Source: Streptomyces spinoverrucosus
GTDB lineage: Bacteria > Actinomycetota > Actinomycetes > Streptomycetales > Streptomycetaceae
Reading direction: 5' to 3'
Length of the DNA stretch: 64,000 nt
Assembly (NCBI RefSeq): GCF_015712165.1
Contig: NZ_JADPZX010000001.1
Span: 868,001-932,000 of the forward strand
Shown piece by piece: positions 31,909 through 41,568 of this stretch. The translations under genes and the position numbers were made by a program. The number at the start of each line of letters is the position of its first letter. Within the stretch, counting starts at the first letter, position 1. The notes beneath the pieces were generated by a model. It had not been told where the DNA came from, did no database searches, and saw nothing but the letters and a program-made list of their open reading frames with translations.

Positions 31909-32870
31909 TGGCCACCCTCCCCGCAGTGGAGAAGCCCCCGGCGGCCTTGGCGGACACGCCCGCCGCGAAGCCCCGGACCGGCTTCCGCAAGCACTGGCAC
32001 CTCTACGCCGCGATCTCCCCCTTCTATCTCCTCTTCCTCGCCTTCGGCCTGATCCCCGTCGGCTTCTCGCTCTACCTGTCCTTCCACCGCTGGGACGGTC
32101 TGGGCTCGATGGAGTGGGCGGGCCTGGCGCAGTACCAGTACCTGCTGACCGACAGCGACTTCTGGCAGTCGATCGGGAACACGATCGTCATCTGGGCACT
32201 GGCGACCTTCCCCATGATCTTCATCGCCATGGTGGCGGCCGTGATGCTCAACTCGGCGGTGCGTTTCAAGAACGTCTATCGCTTCGCGTACTTCCTGCCG
32301 AACGTCACCTCGATCGTCGCGGTCGCGATCATCTTCGGTTCCGTCTTCTCCACCAACTTCGGCCTGATGAACGCCCTGTTGCAGGCCGTCGGCCTGGACC
32401 AGGTGGCGTGGCTGAACACGCCGTGGGGCATCAAGGTCGCCATCGCCACGCTGATGACCTGGCAGTGGACCGGCTACAACGCGATTATCTTCCTCGCCGG
32501 TCTCCAGACCATCCCCAGCGACCTGTACGAGGCGGCGCGCATCGACGGCGCCGGTCCCGTGCAGACGTTCTTCCGGGTGACGCTGCCGCTGATGCGGCCG
32601 GTGCTGCTGTTCGTGCTGGTCGTCTCGACGGTCACCGGACTGCAGAGCTTCGCCGAGCCCCAGGTGCTGCTCCAGACCACGGCCAACGAGTCGACGTTCT
32701 CCGGCGGCCCCGACCACGCCGGCCGGACCATGGTCCTCTACTTCTTCCAGCAGACCTTCGACAACAACGACTTCGGCTACGGCGCCGCCGTGGCGTGGGG
32801 CATCTTCCTCGTCGTCGTCCTCTTCTCGATCATCAACTGGCGCCTGGTGCGGCGCCGGGGCGAAGCATAG
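31908..32870 (+). CDS. Sugar ABC permease 1 (CUT1)
   Basis: 320 residues from the ATG at 31908, which shares one base with the previous stop (TGATG). Six membrane segments follow a 35-residue polar N-terminus; the EAA loop is EAARIDGAGPVQTFFRVTLPLMRPVL. MalF/LacF-like. It imports oligosaccharides together with the next gene, 15 bp downstream. Confidence 0.95.
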   Translation: MATLPAVEKPPAALADTPAAKPRTGFRKHWHLYAAISPFYLLFLAFGLIPVGFSLYLSFHRWDGLGSMEWAGLAQYQYLLTDSDFWQSIGNTIVIWALATFPMIFIAMVAAVMLNSAVRFKNVYRFAYFLPNVTSIVAVAIIFGSVFSTNFGLMNALLQAVGLDQVAWLNTPWGIKVAIATLMTWQWTGYNAIIFLAGLQTIPSDLYEAARIDGAGPVQTFFRVTLPLMRPVLLFVLVVSTVTGLQSFAEPQVLLQTTANESTFSGGPDHAGRTMVLYFFQQTFDNNDFGYGAAVAWGIFLVVVLFSIINWRLVRRRGEA

Positions 32871-32885
32871 GGAGGCCGGACCACC

Positions 32886-33728
32886 ATGGCATCCACCATC
32901 AAGGGCTCCCGGCGCCGGGGCATCGCGCTCCACGCGGTCCTCGTCCTCGGCCTGCTGCTGTCGGCCTTCCCCTTCTACTGGGCCGTGATCATGTCGACGC
33001 ACACGTCGACCGAGATCTTCTCCTACCCGCCGAAGCTGCTGCCCGGCCCGCACTTCCTGGAGAACGTCCGCCATCTGTTCGACAACATCGACTTCTTCGG
33101 GTCGATGCTCAACTCGCTGCTGGTCGCCGTCTCGGTGACCGTGCTGGTGCTGTTCTTCGACTCGCTGGCGGCCTTCGTCTTCGCGAAGTTCGAGTTCCCG
33201 GGACGGCGGCTGCTGTTCGGGCTGCTGATGGCCATCTTCATGGTGCCGGCGCAGCTGGCGGCCATCCCGCAGTTCGTGATCATGGCGAAGATCGGCTGGA
33301 TCGGCTCGATGACCGCCCTGATCGTCCCGGCGGCGGCCAACGCGTTCGGCATCTTCTGGATGCGCCAGTACATGAAGGGCGCGATCCACGACGAACTGCT
33401 GGACGCCTCGAAGCTGGACGGCGCGGGCTTCCTGCGCCAGTACTGGCATGTGGCGCTCCCGGTGGTCCGCCCGGGCCTGGCCTTCCTCGGCATCTTCACG
33501 TTCATGGCCCAGTGGAACGACTACGCCTGGCCCCTGATCGCCCTCACCAACCCGGACAACGTGACCCTCCAGGTCGCCCTCTCCCAGCTGAACGGCAACC
33601 ACGGCACCACCGACTACGGCATGGTGATGACCGGCGCGCTGCTCGCCCTCGTCCCGCTGCTGATCGTCTTCGCGATCGGCGCCCGGCAGATCATCGGCGA
33701 CCTCGCCAAGGGGGCCGTCCGCGGATGA
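32886..33728 (+). CDS. Sugar ABC permease 2 (CUT1)
   Basis: 280 residues, six membrane segments, EAA-type loop DASKLDGAGFLRQYWHVALPVVRPGL. MalG/LacG-like partner of the preceding permease. Good GGAGG site at its start. Its stop overlaps the ATG of the beta-galactosidase gene, tying uptake to intracellular hydrolysis. Confidence 0.95.
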   Translation: MASTIKGSRRRGIALHAVLVLGLLLSAFPFYWAVIMSTHTSTEIFSYPPKLLPGPHFLENVRHLFDNIDFFGSMLNSLLVAVSVTVLVLFFDSLAAFVFAKFEFPGRRLLFGLLMAIFMVPAQLAAIPQFVIMAKIGWIGSMTALIVPAAANAFGIFWMRQYMKGAIHDELLDASKLDGAGFLRQYWHVALPVVRPGLAFLGIFTFMAQWNDYAWPLIALTNPDNVTLQVALSQLNGNHGTTDYGMVMTGALLALVPLLIVFAIGARQIIGDLAKGAVRG

Positions 33729-36637
33729 CCGCACCCTTCGCCTGGCTCCGCCCCTGGGAGGCACCCGAGGTGACCTCCTGGGGGCGGCTGCCGATGTCGG
33801 CCGTGGACCGGCGTCACCAGGCCGTCTCCCTGGACGGCGAGTGGCGCTTCCAGCTGCTGCCCTCGCCGGACACACCGGTTGGCGACGCGTGGGGATCGTC
33901 GTACGTTCCCGGCGCCTGGACGCTCCAGGACACGGACGACCTGCCGGGGTACACCAACGTCCGGATGCCGTTCCCCGAGTTCCCGCCGCACGTACCCGCC
34001 GCCAACCCCACCGGGGTGTACGAGCGGGCGGTGGACGTACCGCAGGAGTGGGCGGGGCAGCGGATCGTGCTCCAGGTGGGGGCGGCCGAGAGCGTACTGC
34101 TCGTGCAGGTGGACGGGCGGCCGGTGGGGATCTCCAAGGACTCGCATCTGGCGGCCGAGTTCGATCTGACGGGGGTCGTGCGTCCCGGCTTCCCCGCCGT
34201 GGTCCGACTGACCGTGGTCAAGTGGTCGGACGCCTCGCACATCGAGGACCAGGACCAGTGGTGGCACGGCGGGATCACGCGGTCGGTGCTGCTGTACGCC
34301 ACGGACCCGCTGCGTCTGGCGGACGTGACCGTGCGGGCGCGGCGCGGTGGTGAACTGCGGGTGGACTGTGCGGTACGCGGCCCGCTCCCCCAGGGCTGGT
34401 ACGTCAGCGGCGACCTGGACGGGCAACTCCTCACCCAGGACACGGAGTTCGACCGGGCCAACGCCGACGACGAGCGCGTCTCCGACTTCCTCGGCGAGGC
34501 CCGCCTGCGCGCCACCGTGCCCGACGTGCGCACCTGGACCGCCGAGACACCCGAGCTCTACGGCCTGACCGTCCGGCTGCACCGACCCGACGGAACGGTC
34601 GCCGACACCTCGTACCACCGCGTCGGCTTCCGTGACGTCGAGATCGTCGGCCGGGACCTGCTGATCAACGGCGAGCGGGTGTTCATCCGGGGCGTGAACC
34701 GGCACGACTTCCATCCGCTGACCGGGCGCACGGTGTCGTACGACGACATGCGCGCGGACCTGGTGCTGCTGAAGCGCTTCGGCTTCAACGCGATCCGCAC
34801 CGCCCACTACCCGAACGACCCCGCCCTGTACGACCTGGCCGACGAGCTCGGCTTCTACGTCGTCGACGAAGCGGACATCGAGTCGCACGACCACGCCCAC
34901 GAGATCGCCGACGACCCGCGCTATCTGAACGCCTTCGTGGACCGCGTCTCGCGGATGGTCCTCCGCGACAAGAACCACCCGTCGGTCATCATCTGGTCGC
35001 TGGGCAACGAGTCCGACTACGGCGCGAACCACGACGCGGCGGCCGGCTGGGTGCGGCGGCACGATCCGACGCGGCCGGTGCAGTACGAGGGCGCGGCCAA
35101 GCGGGGCTGGGCGGATCCGGACGTGGCCTCCGACATCGCCTGCCCGATGTACGCGCCGATCGAGGAGTGCGTCGCCCACGCGCTGTCCGGGAAACAGACG
35201 AAACCGCTGATCCAGTGCGAGTACTCGCACGCCATGGGAAACAGCAACGGCACGCTGGCCGACCACTGGGCCGCCATCGAGGCCACCCCGGGTCTTCAGG
35301 GTGGCTTCATCTGGGAGTTCTGGGACCACGGCATTCTCCAGCGCGTGAGCGACGGAAGACCGGCCGGGCGCGCGGGCGCCGGGCTGTACGAGCGTGGCGT
35401 CGCCGGGCCCGGCCACCGCTGGGCGTACGGCGGCGACTTCGGCGAGGTGCCCCACGACGGCGCCTTCATCGCGGACGGTGTGGTCTTTCCGGACCGGACG
35501 CCCAAGCCGGTGCTGTACGAGCACCGGGAGATCGCGGCGCCGGTGCGGCTGGAGTGCCTGAGGCACGAGGGGCCGGTCGTCGTCAACCACCAGCACTTCC
35601 GGGGCCTGGACTGGCTGACCGCCGAGTGGCGGCTGTCCCTCGCGGACGGCCGGACACTGACCGCCCCGGCCGAGCTGCCCGATCTGCGTCCCGGTGAGTC
35701 GGCGGCGGTGCCGTTGCCGTTCGAGCTGCCGGAGGGCGAGGGCGAGGCCTGGCTGACGCTGAAGGTGATGACCGCGCGGGACGAGCCGTGGGCGCCGCGC
35801 GGCACGGTGGTGTGCCTGCCGCAGGTGCGTCTCAGGGCGACTCCTGTGCGGCGGACCCTCCCGGTGGCCGACCGGACCGTCGAGGTCGACGCCGACGGAC
35901 TGCTGGTCCACCCCCTGCTCATCGCCGCCCCCACGCTGTCGCTGTGGCGGGCGCCCACCGACAACGACGAACTGGGCGGTATGGCGGACCGCTGGCGGGA
36001 GTGGGGGCTGGACGCGCCCGTCCGCAGACTGGTCGCCGTACGCCGGGCGCGTGCGAGCGTCGGCGTGCTCGCCGAGTACGCCTGCGAGGGCGGGGTCGTC
36101 CGGCACGAGCAGGTGTTCACGGCCGTCGAGGGCGGCATCCGCGTCGAGGAGTCGGCACAGCTGCCCGAGACGATGGACGACGTGGCCCGGGTCGGGTCGG
36201 TGTTCGAGACGGTGGCCGGGCTCAACCTGCTGGAGTGGTTCGGGCAGGGTCCCTGGGAGTCGTACCCGGACCGCAGCGCGGGCGCGCCCGTCGGCCATCA
36301 CGCACTCCCCGTCGACGAGCTGTTCACCCCGTATCTGCGGCCACAGGAGAGCGGCGGCCGGCACGGCGTACGGCACTTCACGCTGTCCGCGCCGGACGCC
36401 ACCGGACTCGCGGTGGAGCTGGGGCGGCCCAGCCAGATCTCCGTCACCCGCTACCGGGCCGCGGACCTCGCCGCGGCCGCCCACCACGACGAACTCGTCC
36501 CGCGCGCCGGCTGCGTCGTGCACATCGACGCCGCCCACCGCGGCCTGGGCACCGCCTCCTGCGGGCCCGACACCTCACCGGCGTACCTCGTCCCGACCGG
36601 CACCCACCGCTGGGGCTGGATCCTGCGCGTTCTCTGA
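33725..36637 (+). CDS. GH2 beta-galactosidase, cytoplasmic
   Basis: 970 residues, no signal. The full LacZ-type plan is visible: sugar-binding jelly roll (about 40-215), immunoglobulin-like domain, TIM barrel with acid/base E429 in IIWSLGNESDYG and nucleophile E499 in CEYSHAMGNSNG, then the small-chain domain (from about 700) with LSLWRAPTDNDELGG and WFGQGPWESYPDR. It would release beta-galactose from imported oligosaccharides. ATGA overlap with the permease gene. A long open frame in the same phase upstream is only a shadow over the permease. Confidence 0.96.
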   Translation: MTAPFAWLRPWEAPEVTSWGRLPMSAVDRRHQAVSLDGEWRFQLLPSPDTPVGDAWGSSYVPGAWTLQDTDDLPGYTNVRMPFPEFPPHVPAANPTGVYERAVDVPQEWAGQRIVLQVGAAESVLLVQVDGRPVGISKDSHLAAEFDLTGVVRPGFPAVVRLTVVKWSDASHIEDQDQWWHGGITRSVLLYATDPLRLADVTVRARRGGELRVDCAVRGPLPQGWYVSGDLDGQLLTQDTEFDRANADDERVSDFLGEARLRATVPDVRTWTAETPELYGLTVRLHRPDGTVADTSYHRVGFRDVEIVGRDLLINGERVFIRGVNRHDFHPLTGRTVSYDDMRADLVLLKRFGFNAIRTAHYPNDPALYDLADELGFYVVDEADIESHDHAHEIADDPRYLNAFVDRVSRMVLRDKNHPSVIIWSLGNESDYGANHDAAAGWVRRHDPTRPVQYEGAAKRGWADPDVASDIACPMYAPIEECVAHALSGKQTKPLIQCEYSHAMGNSNGTLADHWAAIEATPGLQGGFIWEFWDHGILQRVSDGRPAGRAGAGLYERGVAGPGHRWAYGGDFGEVPHDGAFIADGVVFPDRTPKPVLYEHREIAAPVRLECLRHEGPVVVNHQHFRGLDWLTAEWRLSLADGRTLTAPAELPDLRPGESAAVPLPFELPEGEGEAWLTLKVMTARDEPWAPRGTVVCLPQVRLRATPVRRTLPVADRTVEVDADGLLVHPLLIAAPTLSLWRAPTDNDELGGMADRWREWGLDAPVRRLVAVRRARASVGVLAEYACEGGVVRHEQVFTAVEGGIRVEESAQLPETMDDVARVGSVFETVAGLNLLEWFGQGPWESYPDRSAGAPVGHHALPVDELFTPYLRPQESGGRHGVRHFTLSAPDATGLAVELGRPSQISVTRYRAADLAAAAHHDELVPRAGCVVHIDAAHRGLGTASCGPDTSPAYLVPTGTHRWGWILRVL

Positions 36638-36672
36638 ACCCCCGCTCCCCTTCCCCCTTCTACGGAGCCCCA

Positions 36673-38514
36673 GTGTGTACTTCGCATGACCAGCAGCAGG
36701 AATCCCCGCAGGCCGACGCCGGCAGACGCAACTTCCTGCGCGCCACCGCGCTGATCGGCGCCGCCGCCACCGCCGGGGTCGCGCTCCCGGCCACCGCCGC
36801 CGAGGCCGCCGGGCAGGGCAGGTGGCGGCCGGATCCGGAGAGCCGGCGCTTCACGTTCGTCGTGATGCCCGACACGCAGTACCTGTTCGACGGCCCCAGC
36901 ATCGACCCGAAGCCGATCGAGGCCTCGCTGCGCTACCTGCTGGAGCAGGGCCGCGAGGAGAACATCGTCTTCCTGTCCCACCTGGGCGACCTCACCGAGA
37001 ACGGCACCACGGCCGAGGTCGAGGCGGCGAGCAGGGCGTTCCGGATCCTCGACCGGTACGGCGTCGGCTACAGCGTGCCGGCCGGCAACCACGACGTCCG
37101 CTCGTCGACGGACGACCAGCGCGGGCCGACCCCGTTCCTGGACGCCTTCGGGCCGGACCGCTTCGAGGGCAAGGACACCTTCGGCGGTGCCTCGCCCGAC
37201 GGCTACAACACCTTCCACCTCTTCGAGGCGGCCGGGCGGGAGTGGCTGGTGCTCGCCCTGGACTGGCGGCTGTCGGCGAAAGGATTCGCCTGGGCGAAGG
37301 AGGTCATCGCCCGGCACCCGAAGGCCCCCGTCATCCTCACCACGCACGAACTGGTGTACGGCGACGACGCGCTCTCCTCGTACGGGCAGAAGCTCTGGGA
37401 CCAGCTGATCGAGGACCACGACCAGATCTTCCTCACCCTCAACGGCCACTACTGGCCCGCCGCCCGCGCCACCCGGAAGAACGCCGCCGGGAACGACGTA
37501 CACCTGCACCTGACGAACTACCAGAACCGCTACTACGGCGGCGCGGCGATGATCCGCCTCTACCGTTTCGACCTGGACCGGAACACCATCGACGTGGAGA
37601 CGATCTCCCCGTGGATCCTGGGCCGGGCGGCGAAGGGGCTGAACGCGCTGGAGCGGCAGGAGCTCGAACTGACCGGTCCGGAGGACCGTTTCTCCGTGGC
37701 GATCGACTTCGAGCGGCGTTTCGCGGGCTTCGCCCCGGTGCCCGCCCGGCCCGCGCGACCGGCCTCGGAGCTGCTGGTGCGGGGCACGGTCGCGTACTGG
37801 CGCTTCGACGGGCACGGCGAGGGCGCGGCCGTGGACGGCACGGTCCGCGACCTGTCCGGGCGGGGCAACGACCTGACCGTCGTCCGGGTGGGCGACGGCA
37901 CCCTCGCCTGGTCGGCCGACCACCACCCGGACCAGCCGGGGCACGGCAGCCTGCGGTTCCGCGGGGACAAGTCGCCGCTGGTGGGCGCGTATCTGCGCAC
38001 GGTGGACGGGGCGCCGCTCAACTCGGCGACCTTCGAGCGCGGTTACACCGTCGAGGCCTTCTACAAGGTGCCGAGCACCTGGTCCGCGTCGCGCAACGCC
38101 TGGGGCGGGCTGGTGAGCCGAACCGGCACTGGTGGTGCCGCGGGCAAGACAGAGGGCGACCCGGAGGAGCCGCTCGCCACGCTGTCGCTGTCCGACGGGC
38201 CCGGCCCGCAGTGGGCCGTGCGGCCGGTCAACCAGCAGGGCATCGCCACCAACTGGGGCCACGAGACGGGCCGGGAGACCTGGTGGCACGTGGCCGTCGT
38301 CAACGACGGGCGGCACACCACGATGTACGTCGAGGGCTGCCCCGTCGTGCGCAATCCCACCCTCCGCTCGGTCGGACTCACCTCGCTCGGGCTGCCCTGG
38401 CTGCTCGGCGGCTACGAGTACGGGGGCCGGATCGACCAGATCCACAACGGATGGCTCGGTGACGTCCGGATCGTCGAACGCGCCCTGCCCGTCACCCAGT
38501 TCATGAACCACTGA
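36673..38514 (+). CDS. Tat-exported metallophosphoesterase with LamG domain
   Basis: 613 residues from the GTG at 36673, which has GGAG 5 nt upstream. Tat signal GRRNFLRATALIG, with cleavage near AEA-A (about residue 45). The calcineurin-like phosphoesterase domain (55-300) shows VVMPDTQYL, LGDLTENG, GNHDVRS, TTHELVYG and LNGHYW. A concanavalin-A/LamG sandwich follows (about 365-613: GTVAYWRFDGHGEG... and WWHVAVVNDGRHTTMYVEG), probably binding a glycan. It would dephosphorylate or cleave phosphodiesters outside the cell. Being in the same operon as the importer and beta-galactosidase suggests a phosphate-bearing glycan or glycolipid substrate. Confidence 0.92.
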   Translation: MCTSHDQQQESPQADAGRRNFLRATALIGAAATAGVALPATAAEAAGQGRWRPDPESRRFTFVVMPDTQYLFDGPSIDPKPIEASLRYLLEQGREENIVFLSHLGDLTENGTTAEVEAASRAFRILDRYGVGYSVPAGNHDVRSSTDDQRGPTPFLDAFGPDRFEGKDTFGGASPDGYNTFHLFEAAGREWLVLALDWRLSAKGFAWAKEVIARHPKAPVILTTHELVYGDDALSSYGQKLWDQLIEDHDQIFLTLNGHYWPAARATRKNAAGNDVHLHLTNYQNRYYGGAAMIRLYRFDLDRNTIDVETISPWILGRAAKGLNALERQELELTGPEDRFSVAIDFERRFAGFAPVPARPARPASELLVRGTVAYWRFDGHGEGAAVDGTVRDLSGRGNDLTVVRVGDGTLAWSADHHPDQPGHGSLRFRGDKSPLVGAYLRTVDGAPLNSATFERGYTVEAFYKVPSTWSASRNAWGGLVSRTGTGGAAGKTEGDPEEPLATLSLSDGPGPQWAVRPVNQQGIATNWGHETGRETWWHVAVVNDGRHTTMYVEGCPVVRNPTLRSVGLTSLGLPWLLGGYEYGGRIDQIHNGWLGDVRIVERALPVTQFMNH

Positions 38515-38531
38515 CCTCCTTGAGGAACCCG

Positions 38532-40199
38532 ATGACCGAGCAGCAGCTCCCCGAGTGGGCCGACCCGTCCGTCCCGCCCGCCGACCTCGACGCGCAGGGC
38601 CTGTCCCGGCGCCAGCTCCTGGCCACCGCAGGCCTGTTCGGCACGACCTTCGCCCTGGGGTCCGCCTCCCCCGTGGCCGCCGGTGAGCGCCACCTCGGCG
38701 GCAGCGACCCCCGCCTGGCCTACCTGGTGGGCGACCACCACATCCACACCGTCTACAGCCACGACGCGAAGTACACCTTCTCCCAGCTGGCCAAGGCGGG
38801 CGCCAGGTACGGCCTGGACTGGATGGTGTTCACCGAGCACGCCAACTTCGGGCACGCCGACTTCGGCGCCGCGCTGGAGCACGAGGAGATCCGCAGGGCC
38901 CGCGCCGAGAACCCACGGCGGCTGATCTTCCAGGGCCTGGAGTGGTACATCCCGGCCGCCGAGCACTGCACGGTCTTCACCGCGCCCGGCCCCAACGAGG
39001 TCGACCTGCTCACCCGCTTCGAGCGCGCCTACGACGGCAAGCTGCTCGGCCGGTCCGAGGGCTCCCCCGGCCACGCCGACACGGCCCGCAACGAGGAGCA
39101 CGCGGTCAAGGCGATCCAGTGGCTGGCCGAGCAGCGCCGCACCGGCTACGTCGACGACGTGCTCGTGCTCGCCAACCACCCGATGCGCCTCGGCATCGAC
39201 TCCCCGCACGAGATGCGCGCCTGGCGGGACGCCGCCCCCGAGATCATGATCGGCATGGAGGGCGCGCCCGGCGCCCAGGGCGCGGCGATCCCCGGCCTGC
39301 GCGGTACGAACTCGATCCGCGGCGAGTACGAGAACAAGCCGTCCGCGCAGTCCTGGCCCGGCTACCCGGCGGACGCGTATCTGACGTACGGCGGCTTCGA
39401 CTGGGCGACCGCGACGGTGGGCGGCCTGTGGGACGCGATGCTCTCCGAGGGCAAGCCGTTCTCGGTCACCACCAACTCCGACGCCCACCGGATCGTCTTC
39501 GACACCTGGAAGAACGGCGACTGGCAGCCGGGGCAGAACTTCGACAACACCGGCAGGCTGCCCGACCCGGTGAACACCGACACCCCGCAGCCCGGCAGCG
39601 ACTTCTGGCCCGGCCAGTTCAGCCGCACCCACGTGGGCGTCACCCGCTACGGCTACGGCGCGGTGATGGCGGGCCTGCGCGCGGGCCGCGTCTGGGTGGA
39701 CCACGGCCACCTGCTCGACGGCCTGGAGGTGCGCCTCCGCCGCGACCGCGACGACTCCCGGGGCGTGACGCTCGGCGGCCGGCTGCGGGTCCGCAAGGGC
39801 GAGCGGCTCACGCTGTACGTCACCGTGACGACCGCCTCGCGCCCCAACTCCGCCGGGATCCTGCCCGAGTTGGCGCACGTCGACGTCATCCGGGGCGCGA
39901 TGCGCGGCCCGGCCGCCGACCGGGACAGCTGGCGCGCCCCCGACACCAGGGTCGTGCACACCCGGGACGTGGGTGGCCGCAGGGGGACGTACACGCTGCG
40001 TATTCCGCTCACCGCCGGGGACGAGTCGTTCTACGTCCGACTGCGCGGCAGCGACGGCAAGCGGCACGGCGCCGGCTACCTCGGTGCCTCCGTCGACCCG
40101 CACGGGCCGCTCACCCACGCGCCGGGCGACGGCGACCCGTGGGCGGACACGTGGTTCTACTCGAACCCCCTCTTCGTCGATGTGACGGGAGCGCGGTGA
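38532..40199 (+). CDS. Tat-exported PHP-domain phosphoesterase
   Basis: 555 residues from the ATG at 38532, which has a GAGGAA site; a TTG at 38520 is rejected. The Tat signal lies at SRRQLLATAGLFG (about residues 22-34). The PHP metal-site motifs are GDHHIHTVYSHDAKYTF, WMVFTEHANF, ANHPMRLG and TTNSDAHR. A C-terminal beta domain follows from about 400. PHP enzymes hydrolyse phosphoester bonds with two or three metals. Seventeen base pairs after the calcineurin-LamG gene, so the two secreted phosphoesterases are a pair and probably act on the same substrate in sequence. Confidence 0.9.
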   Translation: MTEQQLPEWADPSVPPADLDAQGLSRRQLLATAGLFGTTFALGSASPVAAGERHLGGSDPRLAYLVGDHHIHTVYSHDAKYTFSQLAKAGARYGLDWMVFTEHANFGHADFGAALEHEEIRRARAENPRRLIFQGLEWYIPAAEHCTVFTAPGPNEVDLLTRFERAYDGKLLGRSEGSPGHADTARNEEHAVKAIQWLAEQRRTGYVDDVLVLANHPMRLGIDSPHEMRAWRDAAPEIMIGMEGAPGAQGAAIPGLRGTNSIRGEYENKPSAQSWPGYPADAYLTYGGFDWATATVGGLWDAMLSEGKPFSVTTNSDAHRIVFDTWKNGDWQPGQNFDNTGRLPDPVNTDTPQPGSDFWPGQFSRTHVGVTRYGYGAVMAGLRAGRVWVDHGHLLDGLEVRLRRDRDDSRGVTLGGRLRVRKGERLTLYVTVTTASRPNSAGILPELAHVDVIRGAMRGPAADRDSWRAPDTRVVHTRDVGGRRGTYTLRIPLTAGDESFYVRLRGSDGKRHGAGYLGASVDPHGPLTHAPGDGDPWADTWFYSNPLFVDVTGAR

Positions 40200-40234
40200 A
40201 CCCACCCCCCGTCGACTGATCGACAGGGCGTACG

Positions 40235-41062
40235 GTGGGCCGCGTGACCACGGAAGAGTCGCTGCGGCCCCAGTCCCTGATGCTGACGTTCCTGGGCGAC
40301 CAGGTGCTCGGCCGGGACGTGTGCGTGTACTCGGGCAGCGTCATCGACGTCTTCGCCCGCGCCGGCGTGGGCGAGCAGGCGACGCGTTCGACGCTGACCC
40401 GGATGGTGCAGCGCGGTCTGCTGCGCCGCCAGCGTGAGGGCCGCCGGATGTACTTCGGGCTGACCGAGCACTCGGCGGCCGTGCTGCGCGACGGCGAGCG
40501 GCGCATCTGGCAGACCGGCGCCGTCAACCGCCAGTGGGACGGCAGCTGGACCCTGCTCGGCTTCTCGCTGCCCGAGTCCTGGCAGCGCCGGCGCCACGAT
40601 CTGCGCTCGAAACTCACCTGGAGCGGTTTCGGCCCGCTGTTCGGCGGGCTGTGGATCGCGCCCGGCGAGGTGGACGTGTCCGAGCTGGTCGCCGAGCTGG
40701 GCCTGGCCGCCCATGTGAAGGTGTTCCGGGCGCACGCCGACACCGGCACGGACATCGGCGCGATGATCGAGGAGACCTGGGAGCTGACCGAACTGGCGGC
40801 CCGCTACGAGGCGTTCGTACGACGCCGGCGGCCGTGGGAGACGGAGGTGCCGGAGCCGGACGAGGCCTTGGCTCGGCGGCTGGTGTTGCAGACCGAGTGG
40901 TTGCGGATCATTCGGCGGGATCCTCGGCTGCCGGTCGAGCATTTGCCCGACGGGTGGCCCGCGGAGCGGGCGGAGAGGGTGTTCCGGGCCGTGTATGAGC
41001 GGTTGACTCCGTTGGCCGAGGAGGCCGCGGGGAGGCTGCTCGACGTTGTGGCGGTTCGGTAG
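40235..41062 (+). CDS. PaaX-family transcriptional regulator
   Basis: 275 residues from the GTG at 40235, with AGGG 6 nt upstream; GTG 40244 would give the more compact start MTTEESLRPQSLMLTFLG. Winged HTH at about 10-80 (VIDVFARAGVGEQATRSTLTRMVQRGLLRRQREGRRMYFGL), then the PaaX central and C-terminal domains. PaaX relatives repress aryl-CoA catabolic genes and respond to CoA thioesters. It follows the glycan operon by 35 bp and faces the CoA-ligase cluster, either of which it might regulate. GTCGA-N4-TCGAC at 40211-40224 is a possible operator. Confidence 0.9.
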   Translation: MGRVTTEESLRPQSLMLTFLGDQVLGRDVCVYSGSVIDVFARAGVGEQATRSTLTRMVQRGLLRRQREGRRMYFGLTEHSAAVLRDGERRIWQTGAVNRQWDGSWTLLGFSLPESWQRRRHDLRSKLTWSGFGPLFGGLWIAPGEVDVSELVAELGLAAHVKVFRAHADTGTDIGAMIEETWELTELAARYEAFVRRRRPWETEVPEPDEALARRLVLQTEWLRIIRRDPRLPVEHLPDGWPAERAERVFRAVYERLTPLAEEAAGRLLDVVAVR

Positions 41063-41079
41063 CGCCGCATGGGGTGCCA

Positions 41080-41092
41080 CGGGCGTCGCCCG
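41080..41092. terminator. Short hairpin between convergent PaaX and MaoC genes
   Basis: CGGGCG-T-CGCCCG, perfect 6-bp arms, lies in the 39-bp gap between the two convergent genes. The loop of one base means the true RNA stem is shorter. A weak bidirectional terminator candidate. Confidence 0.4.
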
Positions 41093-41101
41093 CCCCGGCG
41101 A

Positions 41102-41557
41102 TCATGCGTAGAAGCGGGACAGGCTCTGCAGGACCGCCGCCGGCTTGGCGGCGCCCTCGATCTCGATCGTGCCGTCGACGGTGATCTGCACCCCGCCCGG
41201 CACCTCCTCGACCTCCGCCAGCTTCCCGGCCAGCCGGATCCGCGAGCCGACCTTCACCGGCGCCGGGAAGCGCACCTTGTTCAGGCCGTAGTTGACCTTG
41301 GTGGTGACGCCCTGGACGTCGAGCAGCTCGGTGAACAGGGGGATGAAGAGGGAGAGGGTGAGGTAGCCGTGCGCGATGGGGGCGCCGAAGGGGCCGTCCT
41401 TGGCGCGTTCGGGGTCCACGTGGATCCACTGGTGGTCGCCGGTCGCGTCGGCGAAGGTGTCGATCCGCTCCTGGGTGACCTCGATCCACTCACTGGTGCC
41501 CAGGTCGCCGCCGGCGAGCTTCTTCAGTTCGTCGAGGCCGTTGACGGTGATGCTCAT
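41102..41557 (-). CDS. MaoC-like (R)-specific enoyl-CoA hydratase
   Basis: 151 residues from the ATG at 41557. A single hot-dog domain with the MaoC motif ERIDTFADATGDHQWIHVDPERAKDGPFGAPIAHGYLTLSL, holding the catalytic Asp and His. It hydrates trans-2-enoyl-CoA thioesters. Its stop is convergent with PaaX; it starts 11 bp after the acyl-CoA ligase gene, last of four in the operon. Confidence 0.95.
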   Translation of the reverse strand: MSITVNGLDELKKLAGGDLGTSEWIEVTQERIDTFADATGDHQWIHVDPERAKDGPFGAPIAHGYLTLSLFIPLFTELLDVQGVTTKVNYGLNKVRFPAPVKVGSRIRLAGKLAEVEEVPGGVQITVDGTIEIEGAAKPAAVLQSLSRFYA

Positions 41558-41568
41558 GCTGCTGTCCT

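Noticed and set aside
32114..36637. A 1507-codon frame suggesting a permease-beta-galactosidase fusion
   Set aside because: The part before 33725 is an arginine-rich shadow of the two permease genes; the GH2 enzyme starts at the ATG overlapping the permease stop.
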